The notes beneath the pieces were generated by a model. That model was not told where the DNA came from. It was given only the letters and a program-made list of their open reading frames with translations, and ran no database searches. Below, one piece after another: positions 20,630-32,622 of a stretch of 64,000 nucleotides of DNA (positions are counted from its first letter, which is position 1; every line of letters begins with the position of its first letter). Where the stretch lies: assembly GCF_024323335.1 (NCBI RefSeq), contig NC_066584.1, positions 426,336,319 to 426,400,318 of the forward strand, given 5' to 3'. Source of the DNA: Lathyrus oleraceus (lineage: Eukaryota > Streptophyta > Magnoliopsida > Fabales > Fabaceae). The position numbers and the translations under genes were made by a program.

Positions 20630-23600
20630 TGTCGCACCTCGAAAAATGAGAATAATACTTAAGCGAAGCGCAATCGCACACTCGCATGATGGACTGAACA
20701 GAGTCGCCACCAAACTTTATTTATTCCCAAAGAGGGAAAAGGAAAATATTGATAAAACCCCTAAAATAAAGGATAAGATATGGTCATCGCAAGCAATATC
20801 TGGGTTCGGGAGTCAGTTACACAAGGGGAAGGTATTAGCACCTCTCACGTCCATTGTACTCAACGGGAACCATCTAGTTAGTTTCGATGAATGTTATCGT
20901 GTTGTTAGTTTCTAATCTTCTACTTATTTGGGATAGGAAAGAGAGAGAAGAGAAATGTTTTTGAATTTTTATTAATGAGAGAAGACCTAAAAATGTTTTT
21001 ATTATTAGGGGGCAGAAAAGAGCTAAACCTAAATTTTTATTAATGGGCCTGACAAGATTTCACAATTCTGCTCCTACGTATCTCAATAGATAACTCAAGG
21101 CTTACGTAGTTCTGGGTAGAAAACGTTTGTTTGTTGGTCGATTTTAGCGAAAGCTATCTTGTATTAATCGACGAGAAACATTGTTTTACCCAAAACAGGT
21201 GAGGAGCGGACATATACATCGCGTCGAATGGATTTATAAATCAACATTCGGAAAAACGCCATTTACCTCAACTCAACAATTATGGACGAAACATTGCTTT
21301 GCATTATCTTAAGACAAGATGTCTTTCGTTTTTTAATAGGTTTTGAAGATTAATCGCGCGGCGGCGAGAAAAGAGTTTGATGTGTTCGATATATTTTATA
21401 GGTGAACGACGAACATTTGATGAGAACGAGACATAAGCCTCGGGATTAATCACTCGGGGTTCCACCGGAATGCTAGATTCCAATGGTCCTTTTTCATTCG
21501 AATTAATTGACAAAATGGTTTGATGGACAACGAACGCTTGATAAGAATCAATTGTTCAAAGAGTTGCACCAGAATGCTTGATCCCAACGACCCTTATTTT
21601 GTCCAAGTTAATTAAAGTGTTTTAGGGACAAAAGAAAAGAATGAACGGTTAACCCAAAACGCGAGGCTCAAGACCGATCATTCGAGGGTTCCCACCGGAA
21701 TGCTAGATTCCAACGGTCCTCTTCTTTCATGTTTGTTTTGAATTTTTTTAATCATTGCGTTTGATTTTAAGACTCAGTCGATGTTGATCGAGGGTGATTC
21801 ACATAAATGATTTTGAAAATAGTTTGAAGCAATTAAGGGTTGCGTCAGAATGCTAGATTTGAATGGTCCTTTTCTTTTACATTTGATTAGAAAAATGGGT
21901 TTAAAGCATTAGTTGAAAATGATTTGTAAAATATTTGAGATTAGTTCAAAATAATTCCTTATATTTTGTATTTGAAACAAAACTACTCAAAATAAATATG
22001 GTTGATTGTGCTAAAAAATAACCGCAACACGGTAATTTTAGAGAACATAGTGTTGAATGAAAGCTGCATCTACTACTACTACTACTAATAATAATAATAA
22101 TAATTTCTTCACAAATCTATCATGTTTTCCCCAAAACAAAATTTAGCAGTGAAAGAGTTTACTTTATGATACTTGTTTTTTTATCAAATTATCTTTAAGA
22201 AACATTATTTTCAAGCTTATAATAATAAAAGGTTTAATATAGATACTTATTTAACATTAAAAAAGTTACATAATGTTCAAACTTATTTTAATTGAATTTT
22301 TTTCATAAATTATAAATTAAACCAATCCAGAAATATGATAATAAAATATGATAATACGTCATCAATAGCCACTCTCTTCATTCTCCAGATACAACATTTC
22401 TTAATCAAAATTAATTAATCATCCCAAAAATCTGCAGAATTAAAATAGAAATCAAGTATGACTTCTTAACCAAAATTATTGTCTTTCTTATTCCAATATT
22501 ACACAATAACTTAAACAATTATATTAAATTTCTAAAGAAAAAAAAAGTAATTCATTTTGAAGATTAACATTTTTAAGCCCCAGCAAGAACTTTCCAAACA
22601 AATCAACATTTCTTATTCCATCCTTATTATAAACTTTTTTTTTGAAAAAAAGCAAAGGGAAAAAAATGCCATTAAAGCTGAGGCATCAGGAATGCCCACA
22701 AACTTAATAAAAAATATTCTACAAATAGAAGCGATATTGTATACTGGTAACACCCAATCTAGGACACAAAAACAAAAGCTAACATGAAGGCCAAAAACCA
22801 AGAACACATGATATAAACTAAACAACCAAAGTTGCAGATGCACTACAAAGAATATTGTAGACAGTAGAGAGAAAAACACTCTGATAAAGAGAAACAACTC
22901 GTGCCTAAACAAATCTACTCCAGAGCAACAACAGAACCCAAACGAGTTGCTACCACAATGGCGCCTAGAACACCAAACGAATTTACTAAGAAAATAGTAG
23001 GTACATCAATAACTAAACTAATTATCAAAACATTTCAAATCTTCAAAGAATTGTGATTGAGACTCATATCTCCACTATAATCAGTATGGTAAGACAAATT
23101 TGGTTGAGCTTATTACATATGCCACAGTTTTCAATTTGTTACACTAAAAACACTATAAGTTCAATTAATCTTTTGAAAACCTTATAACAATATATTAAAA
23201 ATAAGAAATGAATATTAACCTTGAGACGTAGAGAAGTATATAGAAGCATCAATGTCCAATCTCATAAAATTTAAAGAAACATCATAAATTAATTTTGCAG
23301 ACAACAAAACTTCAAACGGAAATTCAGAGTCAAAATGTTACCCTCACGAAAATATGGACACTGGTTCTTCATGTTGTTTTTGCGTAATTGGAAACAGAAT
23401 ATGACGATAGCGCGACAATAACATAATCAGATCCAAATCTTAAATTGGACTCTTAACCTGTACAGAAATCAACAACAGACAGCAATCCAAACAAAATAGA
23501 AAACAAACTCCGTGAATTTGAAATTAACAAAAAATTGAATTGAAGATGCAAGTTCAATTGTTTCTTGTATGTCGTGGTCGGTTTACGTTTGTGGGAGAGA

Positions 23601-24672
23601 AATGAAAAATTGAACGAAGGAGTTTCCGTTGAGTTTCACGGTGGAGGGTGGTTCGACATCGGAAATGGAAGACAGAAAGGTTGGAGGAGAATGGCGACCA
23701 GAAGGTATGTGTTTGGATGTTGGTGGTGAATGATGAACAGAGGCAAAGGAAAACGAGTCTATTGGTGGTTGAGGAGCACAACCAAGGGTGGTGATTACAA
23801 ATCGTTGTAGGTGACCGGGATCAAGAGAAAGTCCTTGAGTTTTCTTCTGAGTCTCTATTTGTATCCTCCTTTTTCAGATTTTGTGAGTTTTTCTTTCTTA
23901 TGGTTAGAAAGAAAAAATATCGTAAAAGGAAAAGAATATCATCACTAGTATTGCTTGATAGGCTGTAAAATAGGGTCCACCCCTAAATCGATGTGTTGTC
24001 CTGCTATATTCTTTTTCACTGCATCATAGTCTTTGTTTTTTTCCATATATATAGAAACAAACTCTTTTTATGAAAAAGGATTCACTTGTTGGTTATTTAT
24101 TGTAAAAGCAATTTGAAATAATTAAATTAAAAAATCAAATTGTTTTAAATAATAAAAATAAAAATATAGACAAATCTATTTAATTATTTCAATTATTTTG
24201 ACTTAAAAAATAAAAATAAAAAAAGACTCAAAATGAGTAAAAGTCAGGCGTAAAAATGCTCGAAAAATTAAACTGAATGCACCAAAATGATCAGTGCGAA
24301 ATAAACTTATTGGAAAAATGCAGCGATTCTTTTAGTTTTGAAATAAATTTTGACCGATTAAACAGGCTCGAGCTGATCAAAAAGTGGCCGAAAAATTAGC
24401 TGAAAAATAAATCGAGCATACCAGATTAAACTACGCGAAACGTAGATTAATAAAGCTGGTGTCTGGAAGCTTGACTTTAAAATTTTCCGTCCACTGATTT
24501 GACGCACATCCGTCGATTAATTCAACCAGTTTGCCTGTAGATCCGTAAAAATTATTTCGACTGATATTTTAGGCACTATGCGGTATGGAATGCATGGTAT
24601 GCTATGTAGAGATGCAATGACTATGAGGAATATATTGAATCAGCGATTCAGAGTCAAAATTAGTGTGTGACA
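20630..24672 (-). repeat. Complete LTR of element B, shared by both tandem copies
   Basis: 4043 bp, TGTCGCAC to GTGTGACA, with the primer site on one side and the polypurine tract of copy 2 on the other. That is the configuration expected of the junction LTR in a tandem pair. The start (20630-20900) resembles the start of the A LTR in style (GAGTCGCCACC, GGGTTCGGGAG, GGAAGGT.TTAGCACC), showing the two families are related. Candidate minus-strand TATA boxes are TCTATATATATGG near 24045-24056 and TACAAATAG near 23857; I cannot choose between them. Short open frames inside (for example 23554-23781) lack an ATG and are not called. Confidence 0.9.
22069..22104. repeat. Trinucleotide microsatellite (CTA)n(TAA)n
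   Basis: About six ACT/CTA units run directly into about six AAT/TAA units, inside the complete B LTR. The right B LTR is truncated before this point. Confidence 0.85.
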
Positions 24673-25957
24673 GTTGCCCCTATTTAAGTATCTTCAACCA
24701 AAGAAATATGAAGCAGAACACTCTTCATATGATCATAGTGGGAGATAGTTAAATACTAAGAATACCCGGATTTTGATCCTGAAATGAAAATGATGCGATA
24801 TGATACGATATGAGACTCTCTGGTTTTTTTGAATTTATCTGTCAGGGATATGGTGAACCCTTAACAGGAGATGTTATGCCAGACAGACCAATCTGTGGGG
24901 AATATTGATAGCCCACAGGGAAACAGACAAATAGGGTAAAACAAACTCGTTGAGGATAAAGATCCTGCTGGAGGGTCAGACACACACTAGGGAGTACTCA
25001 AAGTGAAAGTTGATAAACGACACTTAGAATACAAGAGATTTCGTCAGCAAGTTCACACACGACCTGAAGACAACTTGAATAACAAGGAAATTTTGGTCAA
25101 CAGGTTCATATATGACCTGACACTTTTAGAAAAAATCAAAGAAGTCCATCAATAGGTTCATACATGACCTGAGTATTGGAATATTAAAAGAGTTTCAATA
25201 ACAGGTTCAAACATGACCTGACAATGTTGGGGGATAGCAAAAGGTTCTATTAACAGGTTCAAAGATATCTTGATAATATTGGAAAACATACAAAGAAAGT
25301 TCCATCAATAGGCTTATACATGAACTGACAACATTGGAAAATTGAAAGTGTTTCAGCAACAGATTCAGACACGACTTGACAATACTAGAAAATCAAGGAA
25401 ATTTTAATGAATAGGTTCATACGTGACCTCAACATTGGGATATTCAAATAAAGTTTCACCCACGAGTTCAGACATGACCTGACAACACTTCAGAAAAATC
25501 AAAGGGAGTTTTATCAATAGGTTCATACGTGACCTGACGAATTGGAAAATTCAAAGAAAGCATATCCACAGGTTCATGCATGACCTAGCAATTCTAGAGG
25601 TTTCATAGAGATTTTAACAACAGGTTCATACGTAACCTGACAACACTAGAAAACCCAAAGAAAACTTTAACAACAGGTTCATACATGACCTGACAATATA
25701 GGAAAACATACAAAGCAAATTTCATCAATAGGTTCATACCTGACCAGACACTTTAGAATACATCTGACAGTTCTGGAGATTTCTCACAAGAAATTCATCC
25801 GATCAAAGATTTTGGAGATTCCTAACAGGGAATTTATGCAAAACAAAGATAAGCAGAAGTCTTCTTATAAGTAGATCATCCGTGCAAAAGGCTATGATGA
25901 TTCTTTACAAAGAAATCAAACAAAACCAACATCATTGGAGTTTTCTAACACGAAAAA
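24673..25957 (-). mobile_element. Element B internal region, copy 2, LTR-proximal part
   Basis: Collinear with 769-2053 of copy 1 at an offset of 23904, with very few differences. It starts with the polypurine tract (24673-24684) and is cut at 25957 by insertion of element C; the last five bases, AAAAA, are repeated at 34749-34753. Confidence 0.92.
25044..25764 (-). repeat. 3' UTR tandem repeat 1 of element B, copy 2
   Basis: Same array as 1140-1860, with the same unit number and order by eye. The arrays have not diverged in length since the duplication. Confidence 0.85.
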
Positions 25958-28083
25958 TGTAACACCCTTCTAAATACCCCAAATTATTATAATTAAAATA
26001 ACAATATATATATTCATCAGAGTAATTATGCCCCGAAGGGTGTCACACAATCATTTCACTACATTCATCAAATGTCCTGTCATGCTCATTTATTTAAATC
26101 AAAATAAGGTCTTTTGCATAATTCGCAGCGGAATCAAATTCAACGTCAATGTAAAACATGTAACCCTATACATGTAAATCATCCAACAACCAATATCAAA
26201 TTAATTAAAACATTCCCTCCCGATGTTACATCTATCAGAGCATGACCCATAAGAAACTACTCTAGACTCCAAGCATAAGCTTCTACTCAACTCATTTCTC
26301 GTTACCTGAAAAATAGGCGTAAGGGTGAGTTCCTCAATCAATATAACGAGCATTATACAACAATATGTAATGTTAAGTAAATAACGCATCAAATCACCCT
26401 AATCAGACCACATACTCAATAACAGCAGTATCAACTCAAACATCATACTTAACAATAACATATAGCATATGTATAATCTCAAACCATACTCAATGACCAC
26501 ACACAACAATACCAACACAAACACACGTGTAATATTGGAATACATCCATTCATATTACACGTCATACATATATTATGCAATGAGACTCCATGCATGCGGT
26601 ACCGACTATGTTGTGAACATATAGTTCAACCTCACCGTCCAAATCCAGGCACGGCTACCAAGCTCACTAGTCCCACTCAATTGAGACATAGTGACTCACT
26701 CACTAATTCCTCACCATGGGAATTAGCTACCACCCCAAATGGGTCATGAAATGCACGCTACTCACCTAGCATGCAAACAATCAACAACAGTCCAAAAATG
26801 ACTAAACTCACTAATTCCTCACCATGGGAATTAGCTACCACCCGAAGGCCACAATATGCATGCTAATCACCTAGCAATGCAACATCAACAATAATCAAGA
26901 ATAGACACATGCTCACACTCTAAGCCATAATACAGTCTATTCACCCATGTATACATTCACATCATCATGTATACCATCACACATTATCAACATAATTAAT
27001 CACAAAAGCATATCATATCATGCCACATAGTCAAACACAGTATTAGCACACTCTACTAATACCTACACCACTCAAAACAACGGGAATTGATCCCTACAAC
27101 ATCATATCTCAGCTAAGTACATCACTCAGCCTAAACAACCAAAAACTGCACAACAACAGTTCAGGAAAATCCCAACTCTGCCCATACGCGTACTGCCCAT
27201 GCCATACGCGTATTGCCCAAACCTGGCCAACTCCATACGCGTAATGCCCACTCTCATACGCGTATTGCGCCTTTCCTCGCTCAACTCATACGCGTATCAC
27301 CTGTCTCATACGCGTATGCTACGCGTAACAATATCCCATTACGCGTACCACCAGAGACCAATTTACGTTCAAAATGTCATCTTTCTCTCCCATACGCGTA
27401 AGGCCTTCCCCCATACGCGTACCAACATCTCATACGCGTATTGCCTAGTGCCATACGCGTATGACCAGAGATCAGAGCTCTCAGATCTGCTATGGCTTTC
27501 TCTGCTACGAGATCTGTCCAATTCAACCTCCTACAGTCCAATTTTCACACACAATTCATTCATATTATCTAACACGAATCATACACTTTCGATTTCACAA
27601 ATTGCTAACCTTTCTACCTCTAATTCCTACGAATTCTTCAATTTTAATCCAATTTTCGTTCATCTCAACAGTTCACAAATTCAACATATATCATCCAAAT
27701 CAGAGGTAAAACAATGGTCTATTACTACCCAGTACATATCATCCCATAATACCCGTTAATTGACGATAAACCCCCCTTACCTGAGTTAATCCGGCAGCTT
27801 CCGAGCTCCAAGCTTCTCCTCCCTTCAACCCTTGTTCTCTGGTTCTCTTTTTGCCCTTTCTCTTTCAGCCGCTTCTCTTTTCCTTTTCACGTGAAAACCT
27901 TTTTCCAAAAATTGGGACTTTTTATTAATCCAACTTATATATCCAATAATATTATTCCACTAAATAATTATCCCAATAATTATTATTCCAAAATAATAAT
28001 AATAATTCAAATATTCTAATTAAATTAATAAACATATTATTAATTTAATTTAAATAAATACTTATTATTATCGGGGTGTTACA
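25958..28083 (-). repeat. 3' LTR of element C
   Basis: 2126 bp, TGTAACACCC to GGGTGTTACA (plus-strand view). Contains the palindrome array at 27184-27462 described separately. Confidence 0.95.
27184..27462. repeat. Array of twelve TACGCGTA palindromes in the C 3' LTR
   Basis: Twelve exact copies of TACGCGTA, ten of them within CATACGCGTA, irregularly spaced about 12-50 bp apart. The same array is at 33849-34127 in the 5' LTR. It lies about 620-900 bp from the LTR start in element orientation, downstream of the TATA box and so in transcribed sequence. Confidence 0.9.
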
Positions 28084-28097
28084 ACTCTCCCCCACTA
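28084..28097 (-). other. Polypurine tract of element C
   Basis: Minus strand AGTGGGGGAGAGT abuts the 3' LTR TGTAACACCC. The identical tract precedes the 3' LTR of element D. Confidence 0.85.
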
Positions 28098-28125
28098 AAA
28101 GAGTTTTCGTCCTCGAAAACATACC

Positions 28126-31100
28126 TCAATCGAACAACTCCGGATAAGACTCCTTCATCTGGCTCTCAAGTTCCCAAGTCATATTGCCACCTGCTGGTCC
28201 TCCCCAAGCTACCTTCACCAAGGCAATCTCTTTACCCCGCAACTGCTTCAACTCTCGATCCTCGATCCTCATAGGTGATGTTTCAACAGTCAGGTTATCT
28301 CTCACCTGTACATCATCTACTTGGACTACATGCGACGGATCATGAATGTATCTCCTCAACTGAGACACATGGAAAACATCATGCAAATTCGCAAGTGACG
28401 GCGGTAAAGCGATACGATAGGCTACCTCTCCTATCCTCTCCAAAATCTGATAAGGACCAATAAATCGAGGTGTCAACTTCTTCGACTTCAAAGCTCGACC
28501 AACACCAGTTATCGGAGTAACACGAAGAAACACATGGTCTCCCTCTTGAAACTCAAGTGACTTCCTTCTCTTGTCATGATAACTTTTCTGACGACTCTGA
28601 GCAATCCTCATCTTCTCCTGAATCATCTTAATCTTTTCCGTAGTTTGTTGAACAATCTCCGGTCCAACCACAGCACTCTCACCGGACTCATACCAACATA
28701 ACGGTGTCCGACATCTCCTACCATACAAAGCTTCAAACGGTGCCATACCAATACTCGAATGAAAACTATTATTGTAGGTAAACTCAATCAAAGGCAAGTA
28801 ACAATCCCAAGCACCTCCTTTTTCCAAAACACAAGCTCTCAAAAGATCCTCTAGTGACTGAATCGTCCTCTCCGTCTGACCATCAGTCTGCGGATGATAT
28901 GCAGAACTCAATCTCAGCTTAGTTCCCAAAGCCTTCTGCAAACCTTCCCAAAACTTTGATGTAAATCTAGGATCTCTGTCCGAAACAATACTAGACGGAA
29001 TACCATGCAAACTCACAATCTTCTCAATATACAACTCGGCTAATCTCTCTAACGGATAATCCATTCTGATCGGAATGAAATGAGCAGACTTCGTCAATCT
29101 ATCCACAATCACCCAAATAGCCTCAAAATTCTTAACTGTTCTCGGTAAACCCGAAACAAAATCCATACTGATACTGTCCCACTTCCACTCTGGAATAGCC
29201 AACGGTTGCATTAGCCCAGACGGCTTCTGATGCTCAATCTTCGACTTCTGACAAGTCAAACAGGAATACACAAAACTTGCAATTTCTCTTTTCATTCCCG
29301 GCCACCAAAATAACCTTTTCAAATCATGATACATCTTCGTAGCCCCAGGATGAATACTCAAGCCACTACGATGTCCTTCTTCCAGAATACTCTTCTTAAG
29401 CTCAGCAACATCCGGAATACACACCCGGTCACCAAATCTCAAAACACCATTCTCATCAACTCTGAATTCACCACCTTGACCTTGATTCACTAAAGTCAAC
29501 TTATCAACCAAAAGCATATCGGATTTCTGACCCTCTCTGATCTCGTCCAAAATACCACTTGTTAACTTCAACATCCCCAATTTAACACTATTGTGAGTAC
29601 TCTCACATACCAAACTCAAGTCTCTAAACTGCTCAATCAGATCCAATTCCCTAACCATTAACATAGACATATGCAATGATTTCCGACTCAACGCATCAGC
29701 CACTACGTTTGCTTTACCCGGATGGTAATTCAAACCAAAATCGTAATCCTTCAAAAATTCTAACCATCTCCTCTGTCTCATATTCAGCTCTTTCTGATCA
29801 AACAAATACTTTAAACTCTTATGGTCACTGAAAACTTCAAATCTTGACCCATACAAATAATGCCTCCACAACTTCAGAACAAATACCACAGCTGCCAACT
29901 CTAAATCATGTGTCGGATAGTTCCTCTCATGAACCCTTAGTTGTCTCGAAGCATAAGCTATAACCTGCTTATTCTGCATCAACACACCACCTAAGCCCAA
30001 CAATGAAGCATCACAATAAACCTCAAATAGTTCCGACGAACTCGGTAATATCAGAATAGGAGCAGTAGTCAACCTTTTCTTTAACTCTTGGAAACCTTCT
30101 TCACATTTTGAATCCCAAACAAACGCTTGTCCCTTTCTAGTCAACATTGTCAACGGTAACGCCAACTTAGAAAATCCCTCAATGAACTTCCTATAATAAC
30201 CAGCCAAACCAAGGAAACTTCGAATCTCAGAAACTGACTTCGGAGCTTCCCACTTAGACACCGCTTCTATCTTAGAAGGATCAACAGCAACACCACCTCT
30301 TGAAATCACATGGCCAAGAAAACTAACCTCTTCTAACCAAAATTCACACTTAGACAGCTTAGCAAATAACTTCTTTTCTCGTAGAATTTCCAACACCACT
30401 CTCAAATGTTCAGCATGCTCTTCTTCAGATTTCGAATACACCAAAATGTCATCAATAAATACCACAACAAACTGATCTAGATACGGATGAAAAATCCTAT
30501 TCATATACTCCATGAATACTCCAGGCGCATTAGTCACACCAAAAGGCATTACAGAATACTCATAATGTCCATACCTTGTTCTGAAAGCAGTCTTCTGAAC
30601 GTCTTCAGTTTTCACACGTATCTGATGATACCCAGATCTCAAGTCTATCTTGCTGAACACACTAGCACCAACCAATTGATCCATCAAATCATCAATTCTC
30701 GGCAAAGGATACCGATTCTTGATCGTCACTTTATTCAGTTGTCTGTAGTCCACACACAACCTCATAGTACCTTCTTTCTTCTTAACCAATAACACGGGTG
30801 CACCCCACGGTGACACACTCGGACGAATAAATTTCTTATCCAACAAATCTTCCAACTGACTCTTCAATTCAGTTAACTCAACAGCAGACATACGATAAGG
30901 AGCCATCGATATCGGTCTAGTACCAGGTACCAAATCAATCGAGAACTCAACTTCACGCTCTGGCGGCAATTCATTCACTTCTTCCGGAAACACATCAGGA
31001 AAATCACACACTACAGCGAGATTGCCAATCACCAGTTTATCTTTAGCTTCCAAAGTCGCTAACAGCATAAACAACTCTGCCCCATCTGCCACTTCCTCAT

Positions 31101-32496
31101 TCACCTGCCTGGCTGATAGAAACAAACTCTTTCCTTCTTCAATCTCAGGAAATATCACAGTCTTATCAAAACAGTTGATATAGACTCGGTTAAACACCAA
31201 CCAGTTCATACCCAGAATAACATCAATCTGCACTAATGGAAGACACACAAGGTCTATCCCAAAATCCCTACCAAAAATACTCAAAGGGCAACTCAGACAA
31301 ACAGAAGTAGTAGTCACTGAACCCTTCGCAGGAGTATCAATCACCATACTACCAAGCATCTCAGATATCTCTAACTTAAGTTTCACAGCACAATCCAAGG
31401 ATATAAAAGAATGAGTCGCACCTGTGTCAATAATAGCTACAAGAGGAAAGCCATTAATATAACACGTACCTCGGATCAAACGATCATCTGCAGAAGTCTC
31501 AGAACCTGATAAAGCAAAAACCTTGCCTCCTGACTGATTCTCTTTCTTCGGCTTAGGACACTGTGGACTGATATGACCCAACTCTCCACAGTTGAAGCAA
31601 GTCACAGTCTTCAACCGGCAATCTGCAGCCAAATGACCACCTTTCCCACATTTGAAACACTTCTTCTCATTACTGGTACACTCATGGATACGATGTCCAG
31701 CCTGACCACACCTGTAACACTTAGCAGGAGCACTAGAATCCCCCCCACTAGGCCTCTTCATCCCACTCTGCCTCTGGAAACCTTTGCCAGCTGCATACGG
31801 TTTCCCACGATCAATCTGATTCTTACCTTTCCTATCAACCCTCTGCTGATAGCTCTCTGCTCTGGCTTTGGAATCCTGTTCAAAAATCCTGCAACAGTCA
31901 ACCAAATCAGAAAACACTCTGATCCTTTGATATCCAATAGCCTGCTTGATCTCGGGACGCAACCCGTTCTCAAACTTCACACACTTTGAAAATTCCCCAG
32001 CAGCCTCAGCATAGGGAGTATAATACTTTGACAGCTCTGTGAACTTCGCAGCATACTCCGTAACAGACCTGTTACCCTGCTTCAATTCCAAGAATTCTAT
32101 TTCTTTCTTTCCTCTGACATCCTCGGGAAAATACTTCCTCAGAAATCTTTCTCTGAACACCGCCCAAGTAATCTCAGCATTTCCAGCAGTTTCCAACTCA
32201 GTGCGGGTAGCAACCCACCAATCATCAGCTTCTTCTGACAGCATATGTGTACCGAACCTGACCTTCTGGTTATCAGCACACTCAGTTACTCTGAAAATCC
32301 TTTCTATCTCCTTCAACCACTTCTGGGCACCATCTGGATCGTATGCTCCTTTGAACATTGGAGGATTGTTCTTCTGGAACTCACTCAACTGACGAGCAGC
32401 TCCCATTCCCACAACATTCGGATTTCCTCCAAGTACTCCAGCTAGCATACCCAGAGCCTCAGCAATCGCAGCATCATCTCTACCTCTTCCAGCCAT
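28126..32496 (-). CDS. Intact Gag-Pol polyprotein of chromovirus C
   Basis: 1456 codons from ATG at 32496 with no stops. Gag core at about residues 50-230. Three CCHC zinc knuckles start at Cys260 ([27 protein letters not shown]). Aspartic protease DTGATHSF has its Asp at 357. Reverse transcriptase has FIDDILVYS with Asp682-Asp683. RNase H begins near [11 protein letters not shown]. The integrase zinc-binding region ends CLTCQKSK; its catalytic triad reads Asp1112, Asp1173 and Glu1209 (35 residues between the last two). A chromodomain-like tail ([18 protein letters not shown]) ends near the stop. The length is typical of plant chromoviruses. Such tails are thought to steer insertion toward particular chromatin. 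All catalytic residues I can locate are present. Confidence 0.95.
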   Translation of the reverse strand: MAGRGRDDAAIAEALGMLAGVLGGNPNVVGMGAARQLSEFQKNNPPMFKGAYDPDGAQKWLKEIERIFRVTECADNQKVRFGTHMLSEEADDWWVATRTELETAGNAEITWAVFRERFLRKYFPEDVRGKKEIEFLELKQGNRSVTEYAAKFTELSKYYTPYAEAAGEFSKCVKFENGLRPEIKQAIGYQRIRVFSDLVDCCRIFEQDSKARAESYQQRVDRKGKNQIDRGKPYAAGKGFQRQSGMKRPSGGDSSAPAKCYRCGQAGHRIHECTSNEKKCFKCGKGGHLAADCRLKTVTCFNCGELGHISPQCPKPKKENQSGGKVFALSGSETSADDRLIRGTCYINGFPLVAIIDTGATHSFISLDCAVKLKLEISEMLGSMVIDTPAKGSVTTTSVCLSCPLSIFGRDFGIDLVCLPLVQIDVILGMNWLVFNRVYINCFDKTVIFPEIEEGKSLFLSARQVNEEVADGAELFMLLATLEAKDKLVIGNLAVVCDFPDVFPEEVNELPPEREVEFSIDLVPGTRPISMAPYRMSAVELTELKSQLEDLLDKKFIRPSVSPWGAPVLLVKKKEGTMRLCVDYRQLNKVTIKNRYPLPRIDDLMDQLVGASVFSKIDLRSGYHQIRVKTEDVQKTAFRTRYGHYEYSVMPFGVTNAPGVFMEYMNRIFHPYLDQFVVVFIDDILVYSKSEEEHAEHLRVVLEILREKKLFAKLSKCEFWLEEVSFLGHVISRGGVAVDPSKIEAVSKWEAPKSVSEIRSFLGLAGYYRKFIEGFSKLALPLTMLTRKGQAFVWDSKCEEGFQELKKRLTTAPILILPSSSELFEVYCDASLLGLGGVLMQNKQVIAYASRQLRVHERNYPTHDLELAAVVFVLKLWRHYLYGSRFEVFSDHKSLKYLFDQKELNMRQRRWLEFLKDYDFGLNYHPGKANVVADALSRKSLHMSMLMVRELDLIEQFRDLSLVCESTHNSVKLGMLKLTSGILDEIREGQKSDMLLVDKLTLVNQGQGGEFRVDENGVLRFGDRVCIPDVAELKKSILEEGHRSGLSIHPGATKMYHDLKRLFWWPGMKREIASFVYSCLTCQKSKIEHQKPSGLMQPLAIPEWKWDSISMDFVSGLPRTVKNFEAIWVIVDRLTKSAHFIPIRMDYPLERLAELYIEKIVSLHGIPSSIVSDRDPRFTSKFWEGLQKALGTKLRLSSAYHPQTDGQTERTIQSLEDLLRACVLEKGGAWDCYLPLIEFTYNNSFHSSIGMAPFEALYGRRCRTPLCWYESGESAVVGPEIVQQTTEKIKMIQEKMRIAQSRQKSYHDKRRKSLEFQEGDHVFLRVTPITGVGRALKSKKLTPRFIGPYQILERIGEVAYRIALPPSLANLHDVFHVSQLRRYIHDPSHVVQVDDVQVRDNLTVETSPMRIEDRELKQLRGKEIALVKVAWGGPAGGNMTWELESQMKESYPELFD

Positions 32497-32606
32497 CTCT
32501 ATTCTGAAAACCCAAACAAGCTAAACGAATAAGTACTGATAGGGTTACACAACACCTATCCCGTACAGGGGAAACAGAATAACTACGACTCGACACGACC
32601 GACTAT

Positions 32607-32618
32607 GCTCTGATACCA
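32607..32618 (-). other. Primer binding site of element C (initiator tRNA-Met)
   Basis: Minus strand TGGTATCAGAGC, four bases inside the 5' LTR. This is the standard tRNA-iMet primer site of plant LTR retrotransposons. Confidence 0.93.
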
Positions 32619-32622
32619 CTAA

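Noticed and set aside
22613..22912. Hydrophobic minus-strand frame of 99 codons in the B LTR, also at 40040-40339
   Set aside because: The membrane-like look comes from AT-rich sequence; there is no similarity, and the frame differs in length and start context between uses.
23554..23781. 75-codon minus-strand frame in the B LTR, also present at 40987-41214
   Set aside because: It starts at TTG with no ATG, has low-complexity composition and is simply carried by the LTR.
27199..27759. 186-codon plus-strand frame rich in PYAY and HTR
   Set aside because: It is a translation of the CATACGCGTA palindromes in the C LTR and is repeated exactly in the other LTR; not a gene.
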